64,000 bases of DNA. Source: Parachryseolinea silvisoli. GTDB taxonomy: Bacteria > Bacteroidota > Bacteroidia > Cytophagales > Cyclobacteriaceae. The notes under the pieces were generated by a model. It saw only the letters and a program-made list of their open reading frames with translations. It was not told where the DNA came from and ran no database searches. A program made the translations under genes and the position numbers. The stretch spans positions 744,001-808,000 of the forward strand of contig NZ_JAIOAO010000002.1 of the NCBI RefSeq assembly GCF_021190955.1, written 5' to 3'. Within the stretch, counting starts at the first letter, position 1. The number at the start of each line of letters is the position of its first letter. Of this stretch, positions 1-8,379 are shown in pieces.

Positions 1-2
1 TC

Positions 3-692
3 TTCCTCGACATCGAAACCGTTTCGGCGGTAGAAGACTTCAATTCATTAGACGACCGCATCCAGTCGCTCTGGTCGCGCAAAGCCGCCAACCTGCGCCG
101 CGACGGTGACCTAACTGACGGCGAGCTATACTTAGACCGCGCCGCGATCTTTGCCGAATTTGGTAAGATCATCTGCATTTGCGTGGGCAAATTTGTAGAC
201 GGCGAGAACGGCGCATTGACGTTGCGCACCAAAGCCTACTACGGCGACGACGAACACGCCTTACTACTCGAATTCAAAACCATGCTCGAACGCCTCAGTG
301 TCTCGGAGCGGCTATGCGCCCATAACGGCAAAGAGTTCGACTTTCCCTACCTGTCACGCCGCCTGCTCATCAACGGTATTCCACTCCCCAGCCTGCTCGA
401 CCTGGCGGGCAAAAAGCCGTGGGAAGTGCCGCACTACGACACCATGGATATGTGGAAGTTCGGCGACTACAAACACTTCACTTCCCTCGACTTGCTTGCC
501 GCCGTGTTTAACATTCCTTCCAGTAAAGAGGGGGGCATCGATGGCAGCCAGGTAAACCGCGTGTACTATGTGGACAAAAATCTGGAGAAGATCAAAGACT
601 ACTGCCTGCGCGACGTAGCCGTATTGGCACAGCTGTTTCTAAAGCTCCGCGGCATACCGCTGGACCAGGAGCTGATCGTGCAGGTATCCTGA
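3..692 (+). CDS. 3'-5' exonuclease, PolB-like family (5' end outside window)
   Basis: The reading frame is open from the first complete codon, so the gene starts upstream of the window; 229 residues are visible. It begins with the exonuclease motif I residues DIET. Motif II follows as HNGKEFDFPYLSRR around visible residues 113-126, and motif III as YCLRDVAVL near the C-terminus. These are the acidic metal ligands of DEDD-type (RNase H fold) 3'-5' exonucleases, and the spacing fits the predicted PolB-like exonuclease family (PF10108) common in Bacteroidota. A GTG at 183 lies inside this frame but would remove motif I, so it is not the start. The gene converges on the metallophosphatase with 7 bases between stops. 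DNA or RNA substrate cannot be read from sequence. Confidence 0.85.
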   Translation, partial: FLDIETVSAVEDFNSLDDRIQSLWSRKAANLRRDGDLTDGELYLDRAAIFAEFGKIICICVGKFVDGENGALTLRTKAYYGDDEHALLLEFKTMLERLSVSERLCAHNGKEFDFPYLSRRLLINGIPLPSLLDLAGKKPWEVPHYDTMDMWKFGDYKHFTSLDLLAAVFNIPSSKEGGIDGSQVNRVYYVDKNLEKIKDYCLRDVAVLAQLFLKLRGIPLDQELIVQVS

Positions 693-699
693 CGCATCG

Positions 700-1389
700 C
701 TAGGCGCGCTTGACACGCCCAATGATGCCGGGGTAAAGGTCCGGCACAGCGTCGCTCGTAAACACTTCTTTTGTCTCGATATTCATCATCGACAATACAC
801 CGCTCCAGCCGGCGCCGGTGTCCATCAGCCACACTTCGCCGCCTTGTATAGGGTGCAGGTACCCTGTGCCGGTATGCCCAAGATACACTTCATCAAAGCT
901 GGTCAGCTTACCGGGAATATTGTGCGCAAAACGGTCCATGGCTTCTTTGGCCAGCGACCGATCCCACAGGAACATATCCTCGTCTTGCCGGCGCAACGGC
1001 AGCATAGGGTCAATGCCCGCATGTACAAAAAGCTTGTTTTGGCGGAGATAGTAAGGCAGCGCCTTGCGAAAGAACGCACGGTGCGAATCGGGCACACCGT
1101 CGTCGTACGACTGCAACGTAGCCAGGCCACCCTGGTCGTACCAGATGTCATTTATATAACCGGTAATCATCCACTGCCGCGTCCAGAAGTCATGGTTGCC
1201 TAAGATGAGCGTCAGGCGTTTGATGCGTAGCAACTCTTCCACACACGCGCGGGTTTCAGGCCAGCCGTCGCAGACATCGCCGAGACAGATCAGGCGATCG
1301 TGTTTATAATCGAATGCAGACCGGTCCAGACACTGCCGCAATGCACGGTATGCGCCGTGCATGTCCCCCATCACAAATGTTTTGCCCAT
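700..1389 (-). CDS. Metallophosphatase / serine-threonine protein phosphatase-like
   Basis: Product of 229 residues with calcineurin-like metallophosphoesterase motifs in order: GDMHG near the N-terminus, GDVCDGW, then GNHDFW. These supply the two-metal site of PPP-type phosphatases and diadenosine-tetraphosphatases. The frame could start at 1416, but the ATG at 1387-1389 is preferred: an AGGAG ribosome-binding site lies 3-7 bases before it on the minus strand and only four residues separate it from the first motif. Short bacterial members act on phosphoproteins or nucleotides; the substrate is not predictable here. It is divergent from the MoxR gene, with about 100 bases between starts. Confidence 0.85.
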   Translation of the reverse strand: MGKTFVMGDMHGAYRALRQCLDRSAFDYKHDRLICLGDVCDGWPETRACVEELLRIKRLTLILGNHDFWTRQWMITGYINDIWYDQGGLATLQSYDDGVPDSHRAFFRKALPYYLRQNKLFVHAGIDPMLPLRRQDEDMFLWDRSLAKEAMDRFAHNIPGKLTSFDEVYLGHTGTGYLHPIQGGEVWLMDTGAGWSGVLSMMNIETKEVFTSDAVPDLYPGIIGRVKRA

Positions 1390-1488
1390 GACTCCTTTTA
1401 CGTCCTTTGTTTGCAATCCATATGCCTAAGGGGATTACTTTTTCAATATTTACACTATTTTTGACAGGTTTAAATCAAAATACTTTGT

Positions 1489-2475
1489 ATGGAATCCGTA
1501 GCCGTTGAAAAGCACGAAGCGCATAAGGAAAAGGTAAGAGAGGTCTATGCCGAAGTAGCCAAAGTGGTCGTGGGCCAGGAATACATGGTCAACCGGTTGA
1601 TGATCGGCTTGTTTACCAACGGGCACATCCTGCTCGAAGGTGTACCGGGGCTCGCCAAGACCCTGACCGTAAGCACCCTCGCCCAGGTGCTCCACCTGGA
1701 CTTTCAACGCATTCAGTTTACGCCCGATCTGCTGCCGTCCGACCTCGTCGGTACGATGATCTATAATCAAAAGGACGGTAAGTTTGAAGTAAAGAAAGGC
1801 CCCATCTTCGCCAACCTCATCCTGGCCGATGAGATCAACCGCTCGCCTGCCAAAGTGCAGTCGGCATTGCTCGAAGCCATGCAGGAGAAGCAAGTGACCA
1901 TTGGCGAGACAACGTTCAAGCTGGACAAACCTTTCCTCGTACTGGCCACACAAAACCCAGTCGACCAGGAAGGTACCTATCCGCTGCCCGAAGCTCAGGT
2001 AGACCGCTTTATGATGAAAGTGCACATCGACTATCCTACCAAAGAGCAGGAGATCGAGATCATGCGCCGCATCTCCAACATGAAGTTCGACTACAAAGTC
2101 AATACCATGCTCACGAAAGAAGATATCTTCTCCATTCGCGAGCAGATCAACCGTGTGAAAGTATCCGAATCGCTGGAGCGCTACATTGTCGAGCTCGTAT
2201 ACGCCACGCGCAAGCCGCTGGACTATAAACTAACGGAGCAGGCCCAATACATCCAGTTCGGGGCGTCACCGCGTGCCAGCATCAACCTCAACCTGGCAGC
2301 CAAGGCCATAGCATACATAGAAGGACGCGATTACGTACTGCCGGAAGATATTAAAGAGGTAGCCATCGACGTAATGGGTCACCGCATCCTGCTCAATTAT
2401 GAGGCGGAAGCTGACAACGTGCGCCCGGCGGACATCGTCCGTGCCATCCTGAACAAGATTCCCATCAATCATTAA
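1489..2475 (+). CDS. MoxR-family AAA+ ATPase
   Basis: A 328-residue MoxR ATPase. Walker A is GVPGLAKT (51-58), Walker B LILADEIN (110-117) and sensor 1 LATQNP (152-157), followed by the C-terminal lid. MoxR proteins act as chaperones that assemble or activate partner proteins, usually with von Willebrand factor A or DUF58 proteins encoded beside them. Here no such partner follows: a terminator at 2501-2544 ends the unit and the next gene is an outer-membrane receptor, so the partner must be elsewhere. A candidate -7 box TATTTTTG is at 1456-1463, without a clear -33 box. ATG at 1489 gives the usual family length. Confidence 0.93.
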   Translation: MESVAVEKHEAHKEKVREVYAEVAKVVVGQEYMVNRLMIGLFTNGHILLEGVPGLAKTLTVSTLAQVLHLDFQRIQFTPDLLPSDLVGTMIYNQKDGKFEVKKGPIFANLILADEINRSPAKVQSALLEAMQEKQVTIGETTFKLDKPFLVLATQNPVDQEGTYPLPEAQVDRFMMKVHIDYPTKEQEIEIMRRISNMKFDYKVNTMLTKEDIFSIREQINRVKVSESLERYIVELVYATRKPLDYKLTEQAQYIQFGASPRASINLNLAAKAIAYIEGRDYVLPEDIKEVAIDVMGHRILLNYEAEADNVRPADIVRAILNKIPINH

Positions 2476-2500
2476 AATAACGTCCGGTGTCCCGGATTGG

Positions 2501-2544
2501 GAGCCCGACTCAGCCTGTAGCAGGTAGGGTCGGGCTCTTTATTT
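2501..2544 (+). terminator. Rho-independent terminator after the moxR-like gene
   Basis: GAGCCCGAC at 2501-2509 pairs perfectly with GTCGGGCTC at 2529-2537. The loop contains a smaller CCTG/CAGG pairing, and a T-rich tail follows. It lies 25 bases after the moxR stop. Confidence 0.85.
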
Positions 2545-2880
2545 AAACATTTAGTGTTCCATCGGGAATTTTTTGACCCCGGCAGGCGTCATAAGCGGTA
2601 AAATATGGGGTTCGAGTCCACATTCCGAACGACATTTTGTTTCCTCTGCGGAAACTTTTAAAAAGTTCTATTACCTGCGGATTATGCAGATTAAAAAATC
2701 TTGTAAGAATTGTTAAGACCCCAAAACTGAACTCCTTGACAGTCATGCGAAAGCACAAAAAAGGTAGCGAAAACACATTAAACGCCTGTTAGCAAGACTT
2801 TTTGCACTTAACAATTTCGTAACAGCGGCATCCCCATCAGGTAATATTAGTGATAGACCTTTGTGGCAAATAAAAGGTTT
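2545..2880. other. Long intergenic region before the TonB receptor
   Basis: About 335 AT-rich bases without a convincing gene. It holds a short hairpin (GTTTCC 2639-2644 with GGAAAC 2650-2655), a second small one (CTGC/GCAG near 2676-2690), and a TTAACA-N5-GTAACA direct repeat at 2808-2824. An open minus-strand frame at 2543-2776 shows no recognisable protein and is not called. The length and dyads suggest a regulatory leader for the receptor. Confidence 0.5.
2808..2824 (+). promoter_or_regulatory. Possible phosphate-box-like direct repeat
   Basis: TTAACA (2808-2813) and GTAACA (2819-2824) start 11 bases apart. This is the arrangement of PhoP/PhoB half-sites (consensus close to TT-A-A-C/T-A with 5-base spacers in Bacillus). 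A similar pair precedes the next gene at 5867-5883. Assignment to a phosphate regulator is inference; such AT-rich repeats can arise by chance. Confidence 0.3.
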
Positions 2881-5748
2881 ATGTTAAGAAGCGTACTTCT
2901 TTCGCTGTCGCTAGTCGCCCTTACTGTGTTAGGTGCCGCAGCACAATCCGGCACCATCAAAGGAGCCATTAAAGACGGCATCTCCGGCGATCCGATCATC
3001 GGAGCCAACGTTATCATCGCCGGCACAGGCTTAGGCGCCGTAGCCGACGCGGAAGGCAACTTTGAAATTCCCAAGGTAAAGGTGGGTTCCTACAACCTCA
3101 TCATCTCCTTTATCTCGTATAAATCAGATACGCTGAAAAACATTACGGTGTACCCCGACCAGGTAACGTTGATTAACACCACCTTGGTGGAAGAATCAGC
3201 GCAGCTGAATGAGGTGGTGATCTCAGGTGAGCGTGTACGCAACACCGATGTTGCCATCATTAGTGACATCAAATCAGCCCAGCTGGTGGTGTCGGGTATC
3301 TCAGCCCAGCAGATTTCCATGTCGCAAGATCGTGACGCTGCTCAAATTGTAAAACGTATTCCCGGCATTACCATCGTGGGCAACCGCTTTGTAAACGTGC
3401 GCGGTCTTAGTGAGCGCTATACATCGGTACTGTTGAACGGTGTGATTGCGCCCAGCACAGAGGTTGATTCACGCGCCTTCGCATTCGACCTGATTCCCAG
3501 CTCTATGATCGATCGCATGTTAGTATATAAATCAGGCGGTGCGAATCTGCCGGGTGACTTTGCCGGTGCAGTCATTGATGTTGGTACCAAGAGCGTTGTG
3601 GGTGAAGACGAGTTGTCGATCAACGTGACCGGTGGCATCCGCCTGGGCACCACGTTTGATGATTTTTACACGTCTCCGGGAAGCAACACTGACTGGCTCG
3701 GATTTGACAACAACTACCGTTCACTGCCGAGTGGCTTCCCCACACAAAATCTGCGGACGTATACAAGCGACCTGTCGCAGTATAGAAACCGCCGAATTAT
3801 CGGTGAAGCAGGTGCCAGCCTGAATAATGATTGGCAAAATAAGAAAGGCACGGCGGCACCAGACTTCCGCACCACAATTAACTATGCGAAATCAGGTTAT
3901 ATTGGTCAAAAACGACTTGGCAATATTACCTCGATTAGCTACTCAAACACACGTCAGCGCCTGGAGCAGACGAATAACTTTTATGAGGCCTATGATCCTG
4001 CCAGCGGAGATGTGGGACGCAGAAATGAATACCGTGACATCCGTGACGCTGTCAATATTAGGTTGGGTGTCATCAGCAACTTTACGCTCGAGCTCAACCC
4101 CTCCAATAAGATTGAGTTCCGAAACTTCTATAACCAACAAGGTAGCGATCAGACTACGATACGAACGGGCGCCGAAATCGTGCAGAATTTTGATGTCTAC
4201 AATACCGGTATGACGTACTCCGAGCGCTCCGTCTACTCCGGGCAATTGGCGGGCAAACATAGCCTGAATGATCATCTCAATCTTAACTGGACATTTGGCT
4301 ATGGCAGCATGGCGGCAAATCAACCGGATACCCGCAGATTGCGGACACAGAGAACGCTTGGAACAGATGCTCCTTTTGCTGTTAACATTGCTCCCGGCGC
4401 AAATGCTGCCGATGGACGTTTCTTCTCAGAGCTGAACGAAAATGTGTATACCCATGCCTTGGATGTTGAGTATAAACTGAACCCGGAAGCAGAAGAAAAA
4501 TCACAAGCAAAGATCTCGGCAGGCTACTACCTGTCTCAAACAGATCGCGATTTCAGCGCTCGCTGGTTCTCGTACAACTGGTTTGGTGAAGAAAGAAACC
4601 TGGCTATACTGACGCAACCATACAATACGATCTTTACGCGCGACAACCTGATCAACCCGGAGGATCGAGCAGGCTCGACGAATACATTCCCGCTGTTTAA
4701 ATTAGATGAAGGAACCACGCTTGCGGACAAATACACGGCGGAGAACCTGTATACAGCTGGGTATGTCAATTTCTTTATTCCAGTCAACGCCTTCAAATTT
4801 GCCGTCGGATCACGCGTAGAATACAATCGTCAACAGTTGTCGTCGCATGACGACAAAGGCCCCATAGAAGTAGATAACCCGGTTACAAGCTTCCTGCCAT
4901 TCGTCAACGTTTCGTATGACCTCAACGAGAAATCGCTGATCCGGTTGGCCTATAGCAAAACCGTCAACAGACCGGTATTCCGGGAGATTGCACCGTTCAA
5001 CTATTATGACTGGGAGCGCGCCGCCAACTTCCACGGTAACGATAGCCTGAAGATTGCGGATATTCACAACGTAGACCTGCGTTTTGAAAACTATCCTACT
5101 AAGAACGAAATGATCTCCTTTGGCGTGTTCTATAAATATTTCAAGAATCCGATTGAAATGTTGTTGGAACAAGGCTCTAATATCATCTATACATTCGGCA
5201 ATGGAGAAAGCGCTACCAGCTACGGCGCGGAACTTGAAGTACGTAAATCCTTGCAAGAATTCACATCCAGCAGATTTATAAACAAGCTGAACCTGATCTT
5301 TAACGCAGCTGTGATTAAAAGCGAAGTAACACTTTCTGACGCGTTCAGTAATCAGGAGAAAAATCGCGCAATGCAGGGTCAGTCGCCGTATGTTTTCAAT
5401 GCCGGTGTGAACTATGTTGATCTGGAGAACGCCTTCCAGGTGAACGTAGCGTACAACGTGTTCGGTAAGCGTATTTTTGCCGTGGGCGATCTCAATCCTT
5501 CTACAGGATTTGCGAACAACGCAGCAACGCAATATGAAATGCCGAGAAACCAGATTGACCTGACAATTTCGAAAGGCCTGGGGCAGCGCTTTGAAATAAA
5601 AGGAGGTATTCAGGATTTGTTGAACCAGGAGTACAGACTGGTCCAGGACTCTAACAGTGATCAGAAAATTAAAGGTTCGGACGACGACATCATGGCATAT
5701 AAGCCAGGTCAATATATCACCCTGGGCGTGACGTACCGCATCAAATAG
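2881..5748 (+). CDS. TonB-dependent outer-membrane receptor with carboxypeptidase-like N-terminal domain
   Basis: A 955-residue receptor. Order: signal peptide (residues 1-22, cleavage after AAA-Q), a carboxypeptidase-regulatory-like beta-sandwich (about 23-105, with GTIKGAIKDG and the DAEGNFEIPKV turn), a TonB plug (about 125-235, with VKRIPGITIVGNRFVNVRGL), then a 22-strand-type barrel to the C-terminus. It imports a ligand across the outer membrane using TonB energy. A GTG at 2863 is in frame, but the ATG at 2881 starts exactly at a normal signal peptide and is preferred. A strong hairpin separates it from the lipoprotein that follows. No SusD gene is present, so this is not a standard glycan SusCD pair. 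Substrate unknown. Confidence 0.92.
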   Translation: MLRSVLLSLSLVALTVLGAAAQSGTIKGAIKDGISGDPIIGANVIIAGTGLGAVADAEGNFEIPKVKVGSYNLIISFISYKSDTLKNITVYPDQVTLINTTLVEESAQLNEVVISGERVRNTDVAIISDIKSAQLVVSGISAQQISMSQDRDAAQIVKRIPGITIVGNRFVNVRGLSERYTSVLLNGVIAPSTEVDSRAFAFDLIPSSMIDRMLVYKSGGANLPGDFAGAVIDVGTKSVVGEDELSINVTGGIRLGTTFDDFYTSPGSNTDWLGFDNNYRSLPSGFPTQNLRTYTSDLSQYRNRRIIGEAGASLNNDWQNKKGTAAPDFRTTINYAKSGYIGQKRLGNITSISYSNTRQRLEQTNNFYEAYDPASGDVGRRNEYRDIRDAVNIRLGVISNFTLELNPSNKIEFRNFYNQQGSDQTTIRTGAEIVQNFDVYNTGMTYSERSVYSGQLAGKHSLNDHLNLNWTFGYGSMAANQPDTRRLRTQRTLGTDAPFAVNIAPGANAADGRFFSELNENVYTHALDVEYKLNPEAEEKSQAKISAGYYLSQTDRDFSARWFSYNWFGEERNLAILTQPYNTIFTRDNLINPEDRAGSTNTFPLFKLDEGTTLADKYTAENLYTAGYVNFFIPVNAFKFAVGSRVEYNRQQLSSHDDKGPIEVDNPVTSFLPFVNVSYDLNEKSLIRLAYSKTVNRPVFREIAPFNYYDWERAANFHGNDSLKIADIHNVDLRFENYPTKNEMISFGVFYKYFKNPIEMLLEQGSNIIYTFGNGESATSYGAELEVRKSLQEFTSSRFINKLNLIFNAAVIKSEVTLSDAFSNQEKNRAMQGQSPYVFNAGVNYVDLENAFQVNVAYNVFGKRIFAVGDLNPSTGFANNAATQYEMPRNQIDLTISKGLGQRFEIKGGIQDLLNQEYRLVQDSNSDQKIKGSDDDIMAYKPGQYITLGVTYRIK

Positions 5749-5786
5749 TGGGTTATCCCTATATTAAATTTTTCAGGGGTCTCCCT

Positions 5787-5822
5787 AAACAAATGGCATT
5801 CGGCGACGAATGCCATTTGTTT
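5787..5822 (+). terminator. Perfect 16-bp hairpin between receptor and lipoprotein genes
   Basis: AAACAAATGGCATTCG (5787-5802) and CGAATGCCATTTGTTT (5807-5822) are perfect complements around a GCGA tetraloop of the stable GNRA class. The T-run after it is short, so it could be a terminator, a partial attenuator or an mRNA 3'-end stabiliser. Confidence 0.75.
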
Positions 5823-5866
5823 GACGGCGCAGTAAATGACATTTAAAATATAAACCTAATGTTCCA

Positions 5867-5900
5867 TTAACTGTCGCTTAATATTGCAGAATTACTTTTG
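5867..5900 (+). promoter_or_regulatory. Promoter region of the beta-helix lipoprotein: box-like repeat plus -7 element
   Basis: TACTTTTG at 5893-5900 matches the Bacteroidota -7 consensus TAnnTTTG, 26 bases before the ATG. No TTTG lies at -33. Instead TTAACT (5867-5872) and TTAATA (5878-5883), 11 bases apart, cover that position. This is how an activator box replaces a -33 element in phosphate-type promoters. The regulator is not identified. Confidence 0.4.
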
Positions 5901-5926
5901 AAGCGAAATTTCAAACTACTATACAA

Positions 5927-7591
5927 ATGGAAAAATTTAGAACGAAATTGGTGATGGTGGCATTATCCGTGCTTTCATTGTCATTTGCGCTTTCGTCTTG
6001 CAGCGACGATGACGAGGCGACCCCTACTTACGGAGACCCCTCTGTTGCCACTTTCATCGGTGGTGTAACCAGCGAAGGTAAAATCCCTCTGACAATCGCA
6101 GTTACTGCTCCCGCAGGTTTGAAGAATGTGACACTGGGTGAGACTGAAATTAAGTCTTACAGCAACGGTGAAACATCTGATGTTTTCCAATACCTCTACG
6201 AAGGTGATGCTACTTCACTGGCGCTGGTTGTAACAGACGTGAACGGTAACACAGGCGAAAAAACCGAATCCATCGTTCCGGTTGTCGTGGTTGATGCTAA
6301 CATCACTGCCAACACTACCTGGGAAAAAAGCAAGCGTTACCTGTTGAAGGCTAACATCTTCGTTACAAACAACGCTACACTGACAATTCAGCCTGGCACA
6401 ATCATATTTGGTGATAAAACTTCTAAAGGCGCTCTGATCATCGAGCGTGGCGCTAAACTGATGGCCGCAGGTACTGCAGCTGAACCGATTGTGTTCACTT
6501 CATCTTCTCCAGCGGGTTTCCGTAACACGGGTGACTGGGGTGGTTTGGTCCTCCTGGGCAAAGCTAAAAACAATCAAAATGCTAATCAAAACATCGAAGG
6601 TGTTACAGCAGGTGCACTTGGCCAATACGGTGGCGAAGTAGCCGACGATAACTCGGGTACGATCACATACGTTCGCGTTGAATTTGCCGGTATCGCACTG
6701 TCAACAGATAACGAAATCAACGGTATTACGCTGGGTAGCGTGGGTAGCGAAACAACTTTCCACCACGTACAGGTATCTTACTCTGGTGACGACGCTTTTG
6801 AGTGGTTCGGCGGTACTGTAAACGCAACGCACCTGATCGCTTACAAAACATGGGATGACGACTTCGATACAGACTTCGGCTTCACAGGCAAAGTTCAATA
6901 CGCTGCTGCATTCCGTGAGCCTAACACTGCCGATAAATCGGGTTCAAACATCTTCGAATCTGACAACGACGGAAACGGTAATCCTTCTGAGCCTTTCACA
7001 GCTCCTGTTTTTGCTAACGTAACTGGTTTCGGTCCTTTTGTATACGCTAAACTGGGCGGTACTGCTCAAGCTCCAGCACTGAACAACGGCGCGGTAAGTG
7101 CAAACTTCCAAAACGGCCTGCACGTACGTCGTCGCAGCCAACTAAAACTATACAACTCGGTAATTCTAGGTGCCGGTACTACTGGCAACGCAGCACTCCG
7201 CACTACAGACAGCAAAAACGGTGCTTCTCCTGACGCTGACTTCCAAAGCAACTACTTTGGCCGCTACGTAGGTGGTCTGACACTTCCTGCTACTGGCGCA
7301 AACGATCTTGGTTTTGACGTTGACGCAATACCTGTTGACAACAATACTGCAGATAAGAGTACAATCGACCTGTCTGCTAAGTTCGCAGGCTTGACAACTG
7401 TCGGTGACCTCAACACTCCGGCTGCTACTGCAACGCTGGCTGCTAACTCACCGCTGGCAACTGGTGCAAAAGATATGAGCGCTGAAGATGAATTCTTCCA
7501 AAAAACGGACTACATCGGCGCAGTAGGTACATCTGCTGGCTGGCTGGGCGAGTCTTGGGTGAACTTCACTCCGAACACGACCAACTATTAA
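5927..7591 (+). CDS. Surface-type lipoprotein with right-handed beta-helix-like repeats
   Basis: A 554-residue lipoprotein. The lipobox LSSC ends at Cys25 and is followed by SDDDE, which matches the acidic lipoprotein export signal known to send Bacteroidota lipoproteins to the cell surface. After an Ig-like stretch (about 35-115) the body is rich in short beta-repeats of the type LTIQPGTIIFGD, PIVFTSSS, GDWGGLVLLG and HHVQVSYSGDDAFEWFGG, typical of right-handed parallel beta-helices. Codon use is strongly biased (GGT, GCT, CTG, AAC), unlike several neighbours, which suggests high expression. It follows a TonB receptor and has its own promoter. I infer an outer-membrane receptor/lipoprotein pair analogous to, but not homologous with, SusCD. 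Ligand unknown. Confidence 0.85.
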   Translation: MEKFRTKLVMVALSVLSLSFALSSCSDDDEATPTYGDPSVATFIGGVTSEGKIPLTIAVTAPAGLKNVTLGETEIKSYSNGETSDVFQYLYEGDATSLALVVTDVNGNTGEKTESIVPVVVVDANITANTTWEKSKRYLLKANIFVTNNATLTIQPGTIIFGDKTSKGALIIERGAKLMAAGTAAEPIVFTSSSPAGFRNTGDWGGLVLLGKAKNNQNANQNIEGVTAGALGQYGGEVADDNSGTITYVRVEFAGIALSTDNEINGITLGSVGSETTFHHVQVSYSGDDAFEWFGGTVNATHLIAYKTWDDDFDTDFGFTGKVQYAAAFREPNTADKSGSNIFESDNDGNGNPSEPFTAPVFANVTGFGPFVYAKLGGTAQAPALNNGAVSANFQNGLHVRRRSQLKLYNSVILGAGTTGNAALRTTDSKNGASPDADFQSNYFGRYVGGLTLPATGANDLGFDVDAIPVDNNTADKSTIDLSAKFAGLTTVGDLNTPAATATLAANSPLATGAKDMSAEDEFFQKTDYIGAVGTSAGWLGESWVNFTPNTTNY

Positions 7592-7610
7592 TCGACTCTG
7601 ATATTCTGAT

Positions 7611-7642
7611 AAAAAACCCGGATATTTGTCCGGGTTTTTTTT
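7611..7642 (+). terminator. Rho-independent terminator after the beta-helix lipoprotein
   Basis: AAAAAACCCGGA (7611-7622) and TCCGGGTTTTTT (7629-7640) form a perfect stem with a 6-base loop and eight Ts. It lies directly upstream of the next lipoprotein, whose start is only 12 bases away, so that gene needs its own promoter or read-through. Confidence 0.93.
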
Positions 7643-7653
7643 GTCCTTACTTT

Positions 7654-8229
7654 ATGAGAATCGCCTACTACACTTTTTTCGCCCTGCTCGTTTTATCGAC
7701 TTCTTGCAAGAAGAAAAATTACGACCCGTCTGGATGCCTTTCTGCAGAAGAGCAGAAGAAAATTCTCTATACGATGATGCACTACGCCTCGCGCCTGGCG
7801 CCGGAGGCCACACATGAAACAAAGTTTGATAAGAAATTCGATTGGTACTACGACCGCGCCGTAAACGAAGCCCGTGTCCTGTATTGCGACCACAACGAAG
7901 AAAATGATACCTATAGTCTGTTAGTAGCCCGTAAAGCACGAAGCATTACGCCCATGGAGGAAGGAATTGCCGTGCGTATAAAACTCGGAGAGAATGATAC
8001 ATTCGCAGACTACGAAGAAGTATTCAGAATGTGGAAAATGCACGCAGACTCGGTTGAAAAGAAAGGTAAGTTCCTTTTCCGCACCATGCTCGAAGGCGGC
8101 GACCTGACGTTGTACTATACACAGTTCCGCAAAGATGAATTTATCGAGTTCCCCGACCAGCGCTTTACATTCGATAAGAAGATTCGCCGCTGGCGGGATA
8201 GCGCCATGGATACCATTCAGTTTCAATAA
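7654..8229 (+). CDS. Small lipoprotein of unknown function
   Basis: A 191-residue product beginning with a lipoprotein signal whose lipobox LSTSC ends at Cys18. The frame is open from 7555, but an upstream start would run through the preceding stop and terminator. The ATG at 7654 puts the signal peptide at the N-terminus and is chosen. The residues after the Cys are basic (KKKN), not the acidic surface-export signal, so it probably faces the periplasm. The mature part is charged, has no repeat, and I do not recognise the family. It sits just after the terminator of the beta-helix lipoprotein, and a functional link is possible but unproven. Confidence 0.75.
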   Translation: MRIAYYTFFALLVLSTSCKKKNYDPSGCLSAEEQKKILYTMMHYASRLAPEATHETKFDKKFDWYYDRAVNEARVLYCDHNEENDTYSLLVARKARSITPMEEGIAVRIKLGENDTFADYEEVFRMWKMHADSVEKKGKFLFRTMLEGGDLTLYYTQFRKDEFIEFPDQRFTFDKKIRRWRDSAMDTIQFQ

Positions 8230-8379
8230 CAAGACACATAATCATAATATTTCAATAATAGGTTATCCGGCCTATGGCGATAGCTCTTACGTTATCTTAG
8301 CCATCGTTATCGGCTACAGATCAAGTTTCGATCGGTTGTCAGCAAGCACGAGAGTTGTTACAATTTAACTATATATGTT

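Noticed and set aside
2560-2640. T-arm-like GGGGTTCGAGTCC at 2608-2620 suggesting a tRNA remnant
   Set aside because: The stretch before it forms no anticodon or D arm, and the acceptor halves pair at only about five of seven positions.
2543-2776. 77-codon minus-strand ORF in the receptor leader
   Set aside because: No recognisable protein, no ribosome-binding site, and it overlaps a terminator and other hairpins.
4810-5712. 300-codon minus-strand ORF opposite the first TonB receptor
   Set aside because: It is a shadow of the receptor barrel codons, with no start signals and no family resemblance.
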